Under the pieces are notes generated by a model that saw nothing but the letters and a program-made list of their open reading frames with translations, was not told the DNA's origin and did not search any database. From an uncultured Flavobacteriaceae bacterium (GTDB lineage Bacteria; Bacteroidota; Bacteroidia; Flavobacteriales; Flavobacteriaceae), in the NCBI GenBank assembly GCA_947501625.1, contig CANMWN010000001.1, forward strand, positions 755,319 through 819,318: a DNA stretch of 64,000 nt, given 5' to 3'. Of the stretch, positions 28,821 through 35,942 are shown piece by piece; within the stretch, counting starts at the first letter, position 1, and each line of letters begins with the position of its first letter. A program made the translations under genes and the position numbers.

Positions 28821-30077
28821 ATGTTTGCTTTAGTAGATTGTAACAATTTTTACGCTTCATGCGAAAGGTTATTTAGACCTGATTTGCGAGATAAACCAAT
28901 TGTGGTTTTATCTAATAATGATGGATGCGTTATTGCAAGATCTAATGAAGCAAAACCATTTGTTCCAATGGGTGCTGTATATCATAAATTTAAAGATGTA
29001 ATAAAAAAAAACAATATTTATGTTTTTTCAAGTAATTATGCTTTATATGCTGATTTGAGTAAACGAGTAATGGACACTCTTCAAAACTATACTCCAGAGC
29101 AAGAAATATACAGTATAGATGAATCTTTTTTGAAGTTTGATGGATTTGACAATCACTTTAATCTTAGAGAGCATTGCCTTGATATGAAGTATGTAGTTGG
29201 TCGAAATACAGGAATACCTATTACAATAGGACTTGCCAATACAAAGGCTTTATCAAAGGTTGCAAATAGGGTTGCTAAAAAATATCCTACACAAACAAAA
29301 GGAGTACACATTATAGATTCCGAAGAAAAACGATTAAAAGCATTAAAATGGCTTAAAATAGAAGATGTTTGGGGTATTGGTAGACGTTATACCAAAAAAC
29401 TTCAAAATATAGGCGTTAATACTGCTTATGACTTTACCAAATTGAATGATAGTACAGTCAGGTCAATAATGACAATTGTAGGATTAAGGTTGAAACACGA
29501 TTTAGAAGGTAAACCAACTTTAGACTTAGACGAAATAAAAAATAAAAAAATGATTGCAACTACACGATCATTTGCAAAGGATATTGATTCATTTGATGGA
29601 GTTAGAGAACGTGTAAGTACATTTGCAAGTAGTTGTGCTGAGAAATTAAGAAGACAAAATAGTGATTGCACTTTTGTGATTGTCTTTGTAATGACTAATA
29701 GATTTAAAGATAATCACAAACAATATTATCGTAGTATTAAAATAAAGTTACCATTTGCTTCAAATTCAGATTTAACCATAAATAAACATGCAATATTTGG
29801 GCTAGAGCAAATTTTCAGAAAAGGATATTACTTTAAAAAAGCAGGCGTAATAGTTGGTGGAATAAGACCAATATTTCCAAAACAGTTAAATGTTTTTCAA
29901 GATGAAAACCCAAATCATATACAATTAATGAGTGCTATTGATAAATCAAATACTAGATATCAAAGAAAAATTATTAAATTGGGGAATCAGAATATATCAA
30001 AAACATGGATAATGAATAGACAAAAATTATCTCCATGTTATACAACTAGGTTTGAAGATTTAATTACAGTCAAATAA
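28821..30077 (+). CDS. umuC: UmuC-like Y-family translesion DNA polymerase
   Basis: This polymerase V-type catalytic subunit can copy damaged DNA. It has 418 residues. The catalytic carboxylates are visible as D6 in [17 protein letters not shown] and D100-E101 in [24 protein letters not shown] is the family finger motif. [24 protein letters not shown] and [17 protein letters not shown] (helix-hairpin-helix) follow, and a little-finger and C-terminal UmuC region ends in [11 protein letters not shown]. The usual partner umuD is not next to it. Its stop overlaps the start of the SRAP gene by one base. It is carried on the integrative element, so it is probably a mobile mutagenesis gene. Confidence 0.93.
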   Translation: MFALVDCNNFYASCERLFRPDLRDKPIVVLSNNDGCVIARSNEAKPFVPMGAVYHKFKDVIKKNNIYVFSSNYALYADLSKRVMDTLQNYTPEQEIYSIDESFLKFDGFDNHFNLREHCLDMKYVVGRNTGIPITIGLANTKALSKVANRVAKKYPTQTKGVHIIDSEEKRLKALKWLKIEDVWGIGRRYTKKLQNIGVNTAYDFTKLNDSTVRSIMTIVGLRLKHDLEGKPTLDLDEIKNKKMIATTRSFAKDIDSFDGVRERVSTFASSCAEKLRRQNSDCTFVIVFVMTNRFKDNHKQYYRSIKIKLPFASNSDLTINKHAIFGLEQIFRKGYYFKKAGVIVGGIRPIFPKQLNVFQDENPNHIQLMSAIDKSNTRYQRKIIKLGNQNISKTWIMNRQKLSPCYTTRFEDLITVK

Positions 30078-30787
30078 TGTGTTTTCATTTATCAAATACT
30101 AAGAAACCTATGGAATTAGAAGATAGATTTGATTCAAGATTTGAAGACATTTCAATCTTTGAACCTTCTTATCATTTGAATGGTTTTGATTATGGTACAG
30201 TTTATATAATTAAACAAGATGATGAAGATATAATTGAGCCTTCTATTTGGGGTATGTTACCTGAATATTATAGTGATGAAAAAGAATTTAGAAAGAAATT
30301 TAACACTTTAAATGCTCGTTCTGAAAAAGCTTTGCATAGTAAAATGTTTTCAGAGCCTATTATTGAAAGAAGATGCTTAATTCTTGCTGATGGATTCTTT
30401 GAAAGTAAAGAGGTGAATGGAATGAAATACCCACATTTTGTCAGATATAAAAACTATGAGCCTTTTGCTTTTGCGGGAATATATAATGAACATGGACTAG
30501 GAGAGTACTCATGTTCAATATTAACTACAGAAGCAAATTCTTTTATGGCAGAAATTCATAACACTAAAAAAAGAATGCCTTTAATACTTGATAAGACAAC
30601 AGAAAAATTATGGATTGACAATTCTTTAAATAATATTGAAATACTGGACTTAATTAAAACTGGATTTACTAAAGAAAAGTTTGAAGCTTATACTGTTTCG
30701 AAAGATTTAACTAATAGTAGAGTTAGAAGTAATCATTCTAATATATTAAAAAAAGTAGAATATGAAGAGTTAAAAACATTATTTTAA
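30077..30787 (+). CDS. SOS response-associated peptidase (SRAP, YedK/HMCES family)
   Basis: SRAP proteins form a covalent thiazolidine link to abasic sites in single-stranded DNA and so shield them. After removal of methionine the catalytic cysteine 2 (MCFH) is exposed. The other key residues are present: N79 in LNARSE, E109 in ADGFFE and H161 in IHNTKKRMP. The length of 236 is usual. It is translationally coupled to umuC (TAATG), which suggests a damage-tolerance pair. Abasic-site shielding and translesion synthesis act on the same single-stranded substrate, so joint action is plausible. Confidence 0.93.
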   Translation: MCFHLSNTKKPMELEDRFDSRFEDISIFEPSYHLNGFDYGTVYIIKQDDEDIIEPSIWGMLPEYYSDEKEFRKKFNTLNARSEKALHSKMFSEPIIERRCLILADGFFESKEVNGMKYPHFVRYKNYEPFAFAGIYNEHGLGEYSCSILTTEANSFMAEIHNTKKRMPLILDKTTEKLWIDNSLNNIEILDLIKTGFTKEKFEAYTVSKDLTNSRVRSNHSNILKKVEYEELKTLF

Positions 30788-30788
30788 T

Positions 30789-31028
30789 CTAAAAATTGGT
30801 GTTTAATTTTGGTAAATATTTATCTAAATATTTTCCATTTTTAAAACTCCTTAATTCATGAATTTCATTTCTTTTTCTTAAAAAAACAACTTCAACATAA
30901 AATTTATTAATTCCATATAAAGCACATCTTTCATTTGAAGTAATATAATTATCTATATGAGTACCGTAATTCCAAATAGATCTAAGTTTATCATCACGTT
31001 CCATTAAATTAAATTCATATAGTGTCAT
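30789..31028 (-). CDS. Small hypothetical protein of the integrative element
   Basis: This 79-residue protein begins MTLYEFNLMERDDKLRSIWNYG and contains YGINKFYVEVVFLRKRNEIHELRSF. I recall similar short proteins in Bacteroidota mobile elements but know no function. There is no signal peptide or membrane helix. It is convergent with the SRAP gene (1-base gap) and its start lies at the stop of the small lipoprotein gene, so the two are probably co-transcribed. Confidence 0.6.
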   Translation of the reverse strand: MTLYEFNLMERDDKLRSIWNYGTHIDNYITSNERCALYGINKFYVEVVFLRKRNEIHELRSFKNGKYLDKYLPKLNTNF

Positions 31029-31241
31029 CTAATTTTTATTCTTTGTTATTGGGTACTCTAGGAGATCAATATATTCATCTGCTTTTTTTAGTTCAGAATA
31101 TAAACTATCAACTTTTATTTGTAGTATTTTGTTTTTGACTACTTTATCTTGAATAATTATTTGGTATTCTCTACATGTGAAATCATCATTCTTTTTACAA
31201 CTTAGTAAGAATATGAAAAAGCATAAAATTAATTGTTTCAT
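31029..31241 (-). CDS. Small putative lipoprotein of the integrative element
   Basis: This 70-residue protein starts with a lipoprotein signal (MKQLILCFFIFLLSCKK, cysteine 15 of the lipobox). A short charged helical region follows (KVVKNKILQIKVDSLYSELKKADEYIDLL) that may form a coiled coil. I do not recognise it. Size, signal and position before a small gene are reminiscent of phage superinfection-exclusion or lysis-spanin lipoproteins, but that is only a guess. Confidence 0.5.
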   Translation of the reverse strand: MKQLILCFFIFLLSCKKNDDFTCREYQIIIQDKVVKNKILQIKVDSLYSELKKADEYIDLLEYPITKNKN

Positions 31242-31330
31242 AATATCTAAATATAATAAAAATTATTTTCCTCAAATATAATGGATGTTGCACAACAGTT
31301 TCATTTTTGTTAAAAACCAATATAACTTCA

Positions 31331-31405
31331 TAATTGCAACTAGTTCAGTTGAATTAGTTGCAATTATTGATTGCATAATGATTGTTACTTATTCATATTT
31401 GAATA
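31331..31405 (+). repeat. Direct repeat copy 1 with internal palindrome
   Basis: This starts TAATTGCAACTAGTTCAGTT and ends near TATTTGAATA. It contains the perfect inverted repeat ATTGCAACTA/TAGTTGCAAT with a 12-base spacer. It matches the copy at 31458-31530 over its whole length with a few changes. Confidence 0.85.
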
Positions 31406-31457
31406 CTATATACATTACTAGGTTTGTTTATTCAATTACAATTGTATTGATTAAAGT

Positions 31458-31530
31458 AATTGCAACTAGGTCAGTTGAGTTGTTGCAATTATTTATTGCA
31501 TAATGATTGTTACTTTTTTATATTTGAATA
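31458..31530 (+). repeat. Direct repeat copy 2 with internal palindrome
   Basis: This is the second copy, 127 bases after the first, starting TAATTGCAACTAGGTCAGTT. The inverted repeat here is ATTGCAAC/GTTGCAAT. TTGCATAATGATTGTTACTT-type sequence follows the palindrome in both copies. Confidence 0.85.
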
Positions 31531-31644
31531 TTTTATACCTAGCAAGGTATTTTTAAAAAAACTGTTGAAATGTTGAAATAACTTATAAAGTATTGATAAA
31601 TATAATTTTAACATTCAATTGTTAGATAACATTTATTCAACTTG

Positions 31645-31687
31645 ACAGTAAATCACATCATAAATTTTTTTTGACGTGATTTACTGT
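31645..31687. repeat. 16-bp inverted repeat (hairpin) upstream of the primase-type gene
   Basis: ACAGTAAATCACATCA and TGACGTGATTTACTGT pair over 16 bases with one mismatch and an 11-base spacer rich in T. It lies beyond the 3' end of the primase-type gene. It could be a transcription terminator for that gene (the T-run is in the loop, not after the stem, which argues against it), a protein-binding site or part of an origin. Confidence 0.8.
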
Positions 31688-31777
31688 TTCTAATTGTTTC
31701 CAAATTGTTGATTTAATTGCATTAAAATAAGTTTATACATATCAAATATTTAACGGTATTTTCAACAATTCAACAAC

Positions 31778-32968
31778 TTAATCTGATATAAAATTTGACT
31801 TTTCAAAAGTAAAATAACGCCCTTTACAATTTGAGCTTTCAACAAAGTAATTATTTGTTGCAGGATTTATGGTTAAAAAGTGTTTAGAATACGATCCGTT
31901 TTTACTTGTTAATCCAAACTTTGACTTTAAAACTTCTGAAATTTTAAAAGTTGAAACTCTAATATTATTTTTAGATAATTGTTCGACCAAATCTCCTAAA
32001 GAATACTTTAATTCATCAACTTCAAATTTTATAAAATTATCAATTAAAATTTCCTCTATTTCTTTGTTTAAATAGGTTTTATTTCCTTTGACTAACTTTT
32101 GTAGTGCAACTGTAAATATTTGCTCTTTAGTAAACCACATTCTAGTTTTTCTAGGAGTTGTGATTTTCCGTTTGTCGATAAAATTTATAAACGAAGGCAA
32201 TTCATCTAATAAGTCCTTTAATAAATCAGGATTTTCATTTTCATCGGCTAGCGTAGGTACTTTTCTTACCCAATATCTAATTTCATTTTTGTCTATAATA
32301 ATAAAGTTCTCTTCATTATTTGAGCATAAAATAAATTTTCCAAAGAAAAAAGATTCAATTTTATCTACACCTTTTGATTCAGTTTTATAAGATTGTGCAG
32401 TAGATAGATTTTTGATTCTTTCACTATCTTCCTTTTTATCTAATAATACTTCATCAACAGAAATGATTAATTTAGAAGACCAATCAGAATTAAATCTACT
32501 TCTAAAGTCTTCATTTTTATTGATTGTCATATTGCCTTGAAAAATTAATTTCAACCAATTTAAAAAGGTGGTTTTTCCTGTTTTACGCTCTTCACTTACC
32601 AAACATAATATTGGCAATAATTGAGTTGGAAAATGCCATAAAATTGATAAATAATCTAATCCGATTTGTAATTGCTCTCCAAAAATATGTTTTAAAAATT
32701 GTTGTGTTTTAGGATAATCAGCATTCATAAATTCATGTTCAACTTTTTCATACTTATTATAGAAACCTTTAATATTTTGTTCATAATTTGTGTGAGAAGG
32801 AATTAAACAAAATCCATCATATTTTTCAATAGTTGCAATATAATCTTTACCTTCATCAGTAATAATTTCACTTTTGCGCCATTTCAATAACGTTTGGCAG
32901 GTATCTCCACTATGTAAGGGGACTTGCCCTTTTTTATAATAATCTGTACCGATTCTAAGATATTCCAT
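31778..32968 (-). CDS. Primase/helicase-type replication protein of the element (superfamily 3-like ATPase)
   Basis: This 396-residue protein resembles the primase-helicase proteins of Bacteroidota satellites and prophages. A Walker A-like SEERKTGKTTFLNWLK is at 125-140 and a Walker B-like KLIISVDEV at 166-174. FGKFILCSNNEENFIIID is the usual sensor region, with the following RYWVRKVP. A C-terminal winged-helix-like part ends it. There is no clear primase active site, so it may be helicase only. It probably starts replication of the excised element. It overlaps the preceding small gene by 14 bases and faces the repeat-rich region. Confidence 0.8.
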   Translation of the reverse strand: MEYLRIGTDYYKKGQVPLHSGDTCQTLLKWRKSEIITDEGKDYIATIEKYDGFCLIPSHTNYEQNIKGFYNKYEKVEHEFMNADYPKTQQFLKHIFGEQLQIGLDYLSILWHFPTQLLPILCLVSEERKTGKTTFLNWLKLIFQGNMTINKNEDFRSRFNSDWSSKLIISVDEVLLDKKEDSERIKNLSTAQSYKTESKGVDKIESFFFGKFILCSNNEENFIIIDKNEIRYWVRKVPTLADENENPDLLKDLLDELPSFINFIDKRKITTPRKTRMWFTKEQIFTVALQKLVKGNKTYLNKEIEEILIDNFIKFEVDELKYSLGDLVEQLSKNNIRVSTFKISEVLKSKFGLTSKNGSYSKHFLTINPATNNYFVESSNCKGRYFTFEKSNFISD

Positions 32969-33302
32969 TTTGATTATTTTTATTTATCATTACATTGAAA
33001 TTTGCTCTTCTATGAGATTTACATTTTTTAAAGTCAAAATTAATTCCATATCCTGTTAGACTCTGGTCTTCTCCAAAAAGTCTATCCATTTCATCCTGTA
33101 TTATTTTCCAGTCAAAACGAGGATCTTTATTAACAAGGTTTTTTATTAAGGAAATCCTATCTATTAAACTATTCAAATGTTTTACTAAAAAATAATTTCT
33201 GTTATGTTCTATCTGTAATCTCTGAAAGTCCGTTTGAAGTTTTTCAAGATGAAAAATAATATCTTTCGTGTTGCAACTTTCGGTGTTTTTGAATATATCC
33301 AT
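32955..33302 (-). CDS. Small hypothetical protein between the HTH and primase genes
   Basis: From the ATG at 33302 (one base after the stop of the HTH gene) this encodes 115 residues beginning MDIFKNTESCNTKDIIFHLEKLQTDF. It is mainly helical, probably with a coiled coil in residues 12-50, and has no signal peptide. A longer frame from 33341 would overlap the HTH gene and is less likely. It overlaps the primase-type gene. Its role is unknown, but its position suggests replication or excision. Confidence 0.65.
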   Translation of the reverse strand: MDIFKNTESCNTKDIIFHLEKLQTDFQRLQIEHNRNYFLVKHLNSLIDRISLIKNLVNKDPRFDWKIIQDEMDRLFGEDQSLTGYGINFDFKKCKSHRRANFNVMINKNNQNGIS

Positions 33303-33303
33303 C

Positions 33304-33585
33304 TTAAAAGGTTTTATTTTTAAGTGAATACTTAGTTGCAACTCGCTCCAACTCTTCTTTTGAAGATTGACGATTTTGTAATAACCAATGATCTAACTCT
33401 TCTTTTTTGAAGAAGATTAACTTTCCTTGTGGTTTGTAATAAGGAATGTTTTTGTTAGATGTATGTTTATACATTTTACTCTTTGACAAATTGCAATACT
33501 TACATGCTTCGTCAAAATTGAATACTGCTTTTTGAAGAAAAAGATTGTTTTTAATCTCCTCCAACGACTTTTTAATTTCTTCCAT
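33304..33585 (-). CDS. AlpA/excisionase-like helix-turn-helix protein
   Basis: This 93-residue DNA-binding protein contains a MerR-type winged helix of the excisionase family: FNFDEACKYCNLSKSKMYKHTSNKNIPYYKPQGKLIFFKKEELDHWL. An N-terminal helix precedes it. Proteins like this act as recombination directionality factors or activators of the integrase promoter in prophages and satellites. The upstream gap (33586-33733) carries palindromes that could be its operator. Confidence 0.85.
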   Translation of the reverse strand: MEEIKKSLEEIKNNLFLQKAVFNFDEACKYCNLSKSKMYKHTSNKNIPYYKPQGKLIFFKKEELDHWLLQNRQSSKEELERVATKYSLKNKTF

Positions 33586-33613
33586 TTTTTTGATGGTTTT
33601 AATTGTTAAAAAT

Positions 33614-33629
33614 GGAAATGCGCATTTCC
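33614..33629. promoter_or_regulatory. 16-bp perfect palindrome upstream of the HTH gene
   Basis: GGAAATGCGCATTTCC reads the same on both strands and lies 29 bases before the HTH start. A dimeric regulator is the expected ligand. It is a candidate operator of the element. Confidence 0.6.
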
Positions 33630-33675
33630 TGTTTGTTGTTGTTGGAACAAAGGAAAGAAAGAGAATGCTAAAATG

Positions 33676-33721
33676 TATTCATATAAATTTGAGCTTATTC
33701 ATATATGAATAAGTATGAATA
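33676..33721. promoter_or_regulatory. Cluster of four TATTCATA boxes including a 20-bp palindrome
   Basis: The 8-mer TATTCATA occurs at 33676 and 33696 and, inverted, at 33704 and 33714. The central pair forms the perfect palindrome CTTATTCATATATGAATAAG (33694-33713). It lies between the 309-residue gene and the HTH gene and looks like a repressor or excisionase binding array. Confidence 0.65.
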
Positions 33722-33733
33722 AATTTAACAGTT

Positions 33734-34663
33734 TTATTTAAGTTTTGGTGCGATAATTATTTGAATTAATTCATCAACTATTTCTCTGTCTTTATCTGAA
33801 GAGTTGCGGATGTTATTAGAAAATGAGGTTTGGGAGAATGGATTGTCATCAAGACTAACAAACATTTTAGATTTTGCCATTTTAGTTTGTGTAAGATTTT
33901 TAAATATTTTTTCATTTCTCACTTTATCTAAAAAAAGAGTTGCTAATTTTGATTCGCAATTAAAGTAAATTTTTGAATCATGTGAATAAAAATTTTTAGT
34001 AAAAACATTTTTGAAGTCTTTTATTGTTGTTTTTTGAGGATCTATTATATATTTAGATAGTTCTGTATATAAATTGATAAATGAATCTTCATATCGCTTA
34101 TTTAAATTAAAATTATTTATTTTTTTTGTTTCTACTTCACTTTTTGTTTCTACTTCTTTTTTTTTATCACATAATTTATGAAGTTTTTTAATTAGAGGAT
34201 TTGATTGAATTGGACTATAAAATTCATTAACTTCAAATTCACTAAAATCATTCAATTCATACATCATTCTATATATTTGATGATTGTGTCTAAAATTTGA
34301 ACTTAGCTTTGATAAAGCATGGTATTCAGCTAAATCTTTTAAAATTGCAACAAAAGTTATATCTGTATCAATTTCATTAAAAACTGGTTTTAACTTCTCA
34401 AAGATTCTATTTGGAAAATCGGGATGCGTTAAACTATCTCTATTGTCGTATGTTAAACGTATTTTTGAAAACTCTTGTTTTGAAATAATTAAATTGGTTT
34501 TTTCTTTATAAATAATTGTAGTTACAATATGATTATAGGTTTCATTTTCGCCATCACCTATAGATCTTTTCTCTTTATAATATTGTTTAATTCTTTCAGC
34601 GTGATGATTTAAACTTTCATCATAAAATTCTTGATACATTTCGTAGTAACGTTTTTCTTTCAT
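33734..34663 (-). CDS. Hypothetical protein of the integrative element, next to integrase
   Basis: This soluble 309-residue protein begins MKEKRYYEMYQEFYDESLNHH. It is lysine- and tyrosine-rich, mostly helical, without signal peptide or membrane segment. A repeated KKEVETKSEVETKK stretch around residue 168 may be a linker between an N-terminal and a C-terminal domain. I do not recognise a family. It starts 5 bases after the integrase stop and is surely co-transcribed with it, so a role in integration control or element maintenance is likely. Confidence 0.65.
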   Translation of the reverse strand: MKEKRYYEMYQEFYDESLNHHAERIKQYYKEKRSIGDGENETYNHIVTTIIYKEKTNLIISKQEFSKIRLTYDNRDSLTHPDFPNRIFEKLKPVFNEIDTDITFVAILKDLAEYHALSKLSSNFRHNHQIYRMMYELNDFSEFEVNEFYSPIQSNPLIKKLHKLCDKKKEVETKSEVETKKINNFNLNKRYEDSFINLYTELSKYIIDPQKTTIKDFKNVFTKNFYSHDSKIYFNCESKLATLFLDKVRNEKIFKNLTQTKMAKSKMFVSLDDNPFSQTSFSNNIRNSSDKDREIVDELIQIIIAPKLK

Positions 34664-34668
34664 GGGAC

Positions 34669-35748
34669 TTAAAATTTTAATTCTGGTAAATTATCAACCG
34701 CATCATCTTTTAGGTTGTCAATGTAATTTAAGTATTTAGTTGTTTCTCTAGTTGATGCGTGACCTAAAGAGTCTGCAACAGTTTTAAGATTTGCACCATA
34801 TTGCAAGAGTTGGGTAGCAAAAGTGTGTCTAGCACAATAAAACGTTATGTGTTTATTGATTTTGGCTCTTTTAACCCAATTTTTTATACATTTATTTACA
34901 GCAGTATCGGATATAAATTTTTCATTTCGACTTTTTAAATCAAAAACATGAATTTCGTTGTCTTGACGATTGCCTATTAACTTTATCAACCCTTCTTTTA
35001 ATTTTATTTCAACTTTTTGATTTGTTTTTTCCCTTTTGGTTGTTAAACGATTATCTATTACATTAATCCATTTGAGCATTTTAATTTCAGCAAATCCCAG
35101 ACCAGTATAACAAGCAAATAAAAAAGCATTTTTCACTTCACTATTACCACATTGAGTTTTTGCTAGTTTTCTTAACTCATTAGTTGTTAGGATGTTTTTT
35201 TTGATTGTATCACTTGTACTGCTTTTTTTAAATCTAATATTTAAAGTAGGATCTTCTTTTAGCAATCCTTTTAAAACAGCATCTTTTATAATTTTCTTAA
35301 ATCTTGCAAAATAATTACGTGGAGTTTCTCCATTTAACCCAGATTTATCAGTCAAAAAATCTTTATATCCACTAATTATTGAAGGAGTAATATCAACAAC
35401 TTTTAGCTTTTCGTTTTTAATATACCCCTTAAATTTACTCAAAGTTGCTTCAATCATACGCACATCTTTTTTTGTATAATTATCAATAAAAGTTTGTGCA
35501 AAGTCAAAAAAATTAACCCTTCTAAGATGTTTGGGTAGGTAGTTGATGTTTTTTGTAATTAGTTCAATTTCTCTTTGAGACCGAATAAAGTTTGCAATTT
35601 CTTTTTTTTCGGCTCTAATATTTTTTGAATCTGACGAAAGTAATTTAATATCTAAAAATTCATAATCCCTTTCTCCATCTACATAAATGTCAAGATAAAA
35701 CCTAACACTTCCTTTGGCTAATTTTTTTTCACGAAGTTTTACTGTCAT
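34669..35748 (-). CDS. Tyrosine recombinase (integrase) of the element, variant active site
   Basis: This 359-residue integrase should act at the tRNA-Leu att site 135 bases away. An Arm-type N-terminal domain (residues 1-60) and a SAM-like core-binding domain (75-165) are followed by the catalytic domain. The nucleophile Y339 lies in TKYLNYID, with R307 in CARHTFAT and H330 in LGHAS. The first arginine of the usual R-K-H-R-H-Y set is replaced by glycine (G218 in TGLGFAEI). The histidine of the HxxR box is tyrosine (Y304). The lost first arginine is also known from Bacteroidota integrases such as IntDOT. It heads a unit with the 309-residue gene. Confidence 0.93.
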   Translation of the reverse strand: MTVKLREKKLAKGSVRFYLDIYVDGERDYEFLDIKLLSSDSKNIRAEKKEIANFIRSQREIELITKNINYLPKHLRRVNFFDFAQTFIDNYTKKDVRMIEATLSKFKGYIKNEKLKVVDITPSIISGYKDFLTDKSGLNGETPRNYFARFKKIIKDAVLKGLLKEDPTLNIRFKKSSTSDTIKKNILTTNELRKLAKTQCGNSEVKNAFLFACYTGLGFAEIKMLKWINVIDNRLTTKREKTNQKVEIKLKEGLIKLIGNRQDNEIHVFDLKSRNEKFISDTAVNKCIKNWVKRAKINKHITFYCARHTFATQLLQYGANLKTVADSLGHASTRETTKYLNYIDNLKDDAVDNLPELKF

Positions 35749-35883
35749 AAAATTGGTAACAAGAGAGTAACAAAAATATGAAAAATAGAGGTAAAAAAGA
35801 GAAAAAATATTTTTTTTGTTTTTTATAAAGCCTTATACTTATTGCCTTTGTGTATTTTTTGTTTTCCTTTATTAAATAGTTTG

Positions 35884-35903
35884 ATTCCCACCTTGAGTAC
35901 TAA
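35884..35903 (+). repeat. Attachment site copy, right end of the element
   Basis: This is an identical copy of the 20-base att core at 19156-19175, including the last 17 bases of tRNA-Leu. The rest of the tRNA is absent here, so this is an att scar and not a gene. Confidence 0.93.
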
Positions 35904-35940
35904 AAAAGACCTTAGTTTTAATTTCTAAGGTCTTTTTTTA
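35903..35940 (+). terminator. Terminator after the right att site (original tRNA-Leu terminator)
   Basis: AAAAAAGACCTTAG pairs with CTAAGGTCTTTTTTT around a 9-base loop, flanked by A- and T-runs. It ends both the displaced tRNA unit (plus strand) and the dioxygenase-like gene (minus strand). Confidence 0.9.
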
Positions 35941-35942
35941 TA

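Larger units (their letters stand above)
31242..31777. promoter_or_regulatory. Gene-free, repeat-rich region; candidate replication origin or control region of the element
   Basis: The 536 bases between the small lipoprotein gene and the primase-type gene are very AT-rich. They contain two 75-base direct repeats with internal inverted repeats and, nearer the primase gene, a long hairpin. The position next to a replication gene fits an origin or an oriT-like site. I see no convincing gene. Confidence 0.5.
19156..35903. mobile_element. 16.7-kb integrative element in tRNA-Leu carrying defence and SOS-type cargo
   Basis: The boundaries are the two 20-bp att copies. A tyrosine integrase gene lies at the right end, pointing inward. 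Mobility genes are the integrase, a 309-residue unknown, an AlpA-like helix-turn-helix gene, a small unknown gene and a primase/helicase-type gene. Cargo is umuC, an SRAP gene, two small genes and the five-gene restriction/McrBC operon. There is no relaxase, no coupling protein, no capsid, terminase or portal gene. The integrase, AlpA-like and primase set is the layout of phage-inducible satellites, so a satellite or a small hitch-hiking island is the best guess. How it moves between cells is unknown. Confidence 0.9.

Noticed and set aside
31285-31503. Open frame of 72 codons in the repeat-rich region
   Set aside because: It runs across the two direct repeats, its composition is that of the surrounding AT-rich DNA, and the region is better explained as a non-coding control region.
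35884-35903. Fragment of a second tRNA-Leu gene
   Set aside because: Only the last 17 bases of the tRNA are present. It is the att copy left by integration.
19156-35903. Complete prophage or conjugative element
   Set aside because: There are no capsid, tail, portal or terminase genes, no relaxase and no type IV secretion genes.
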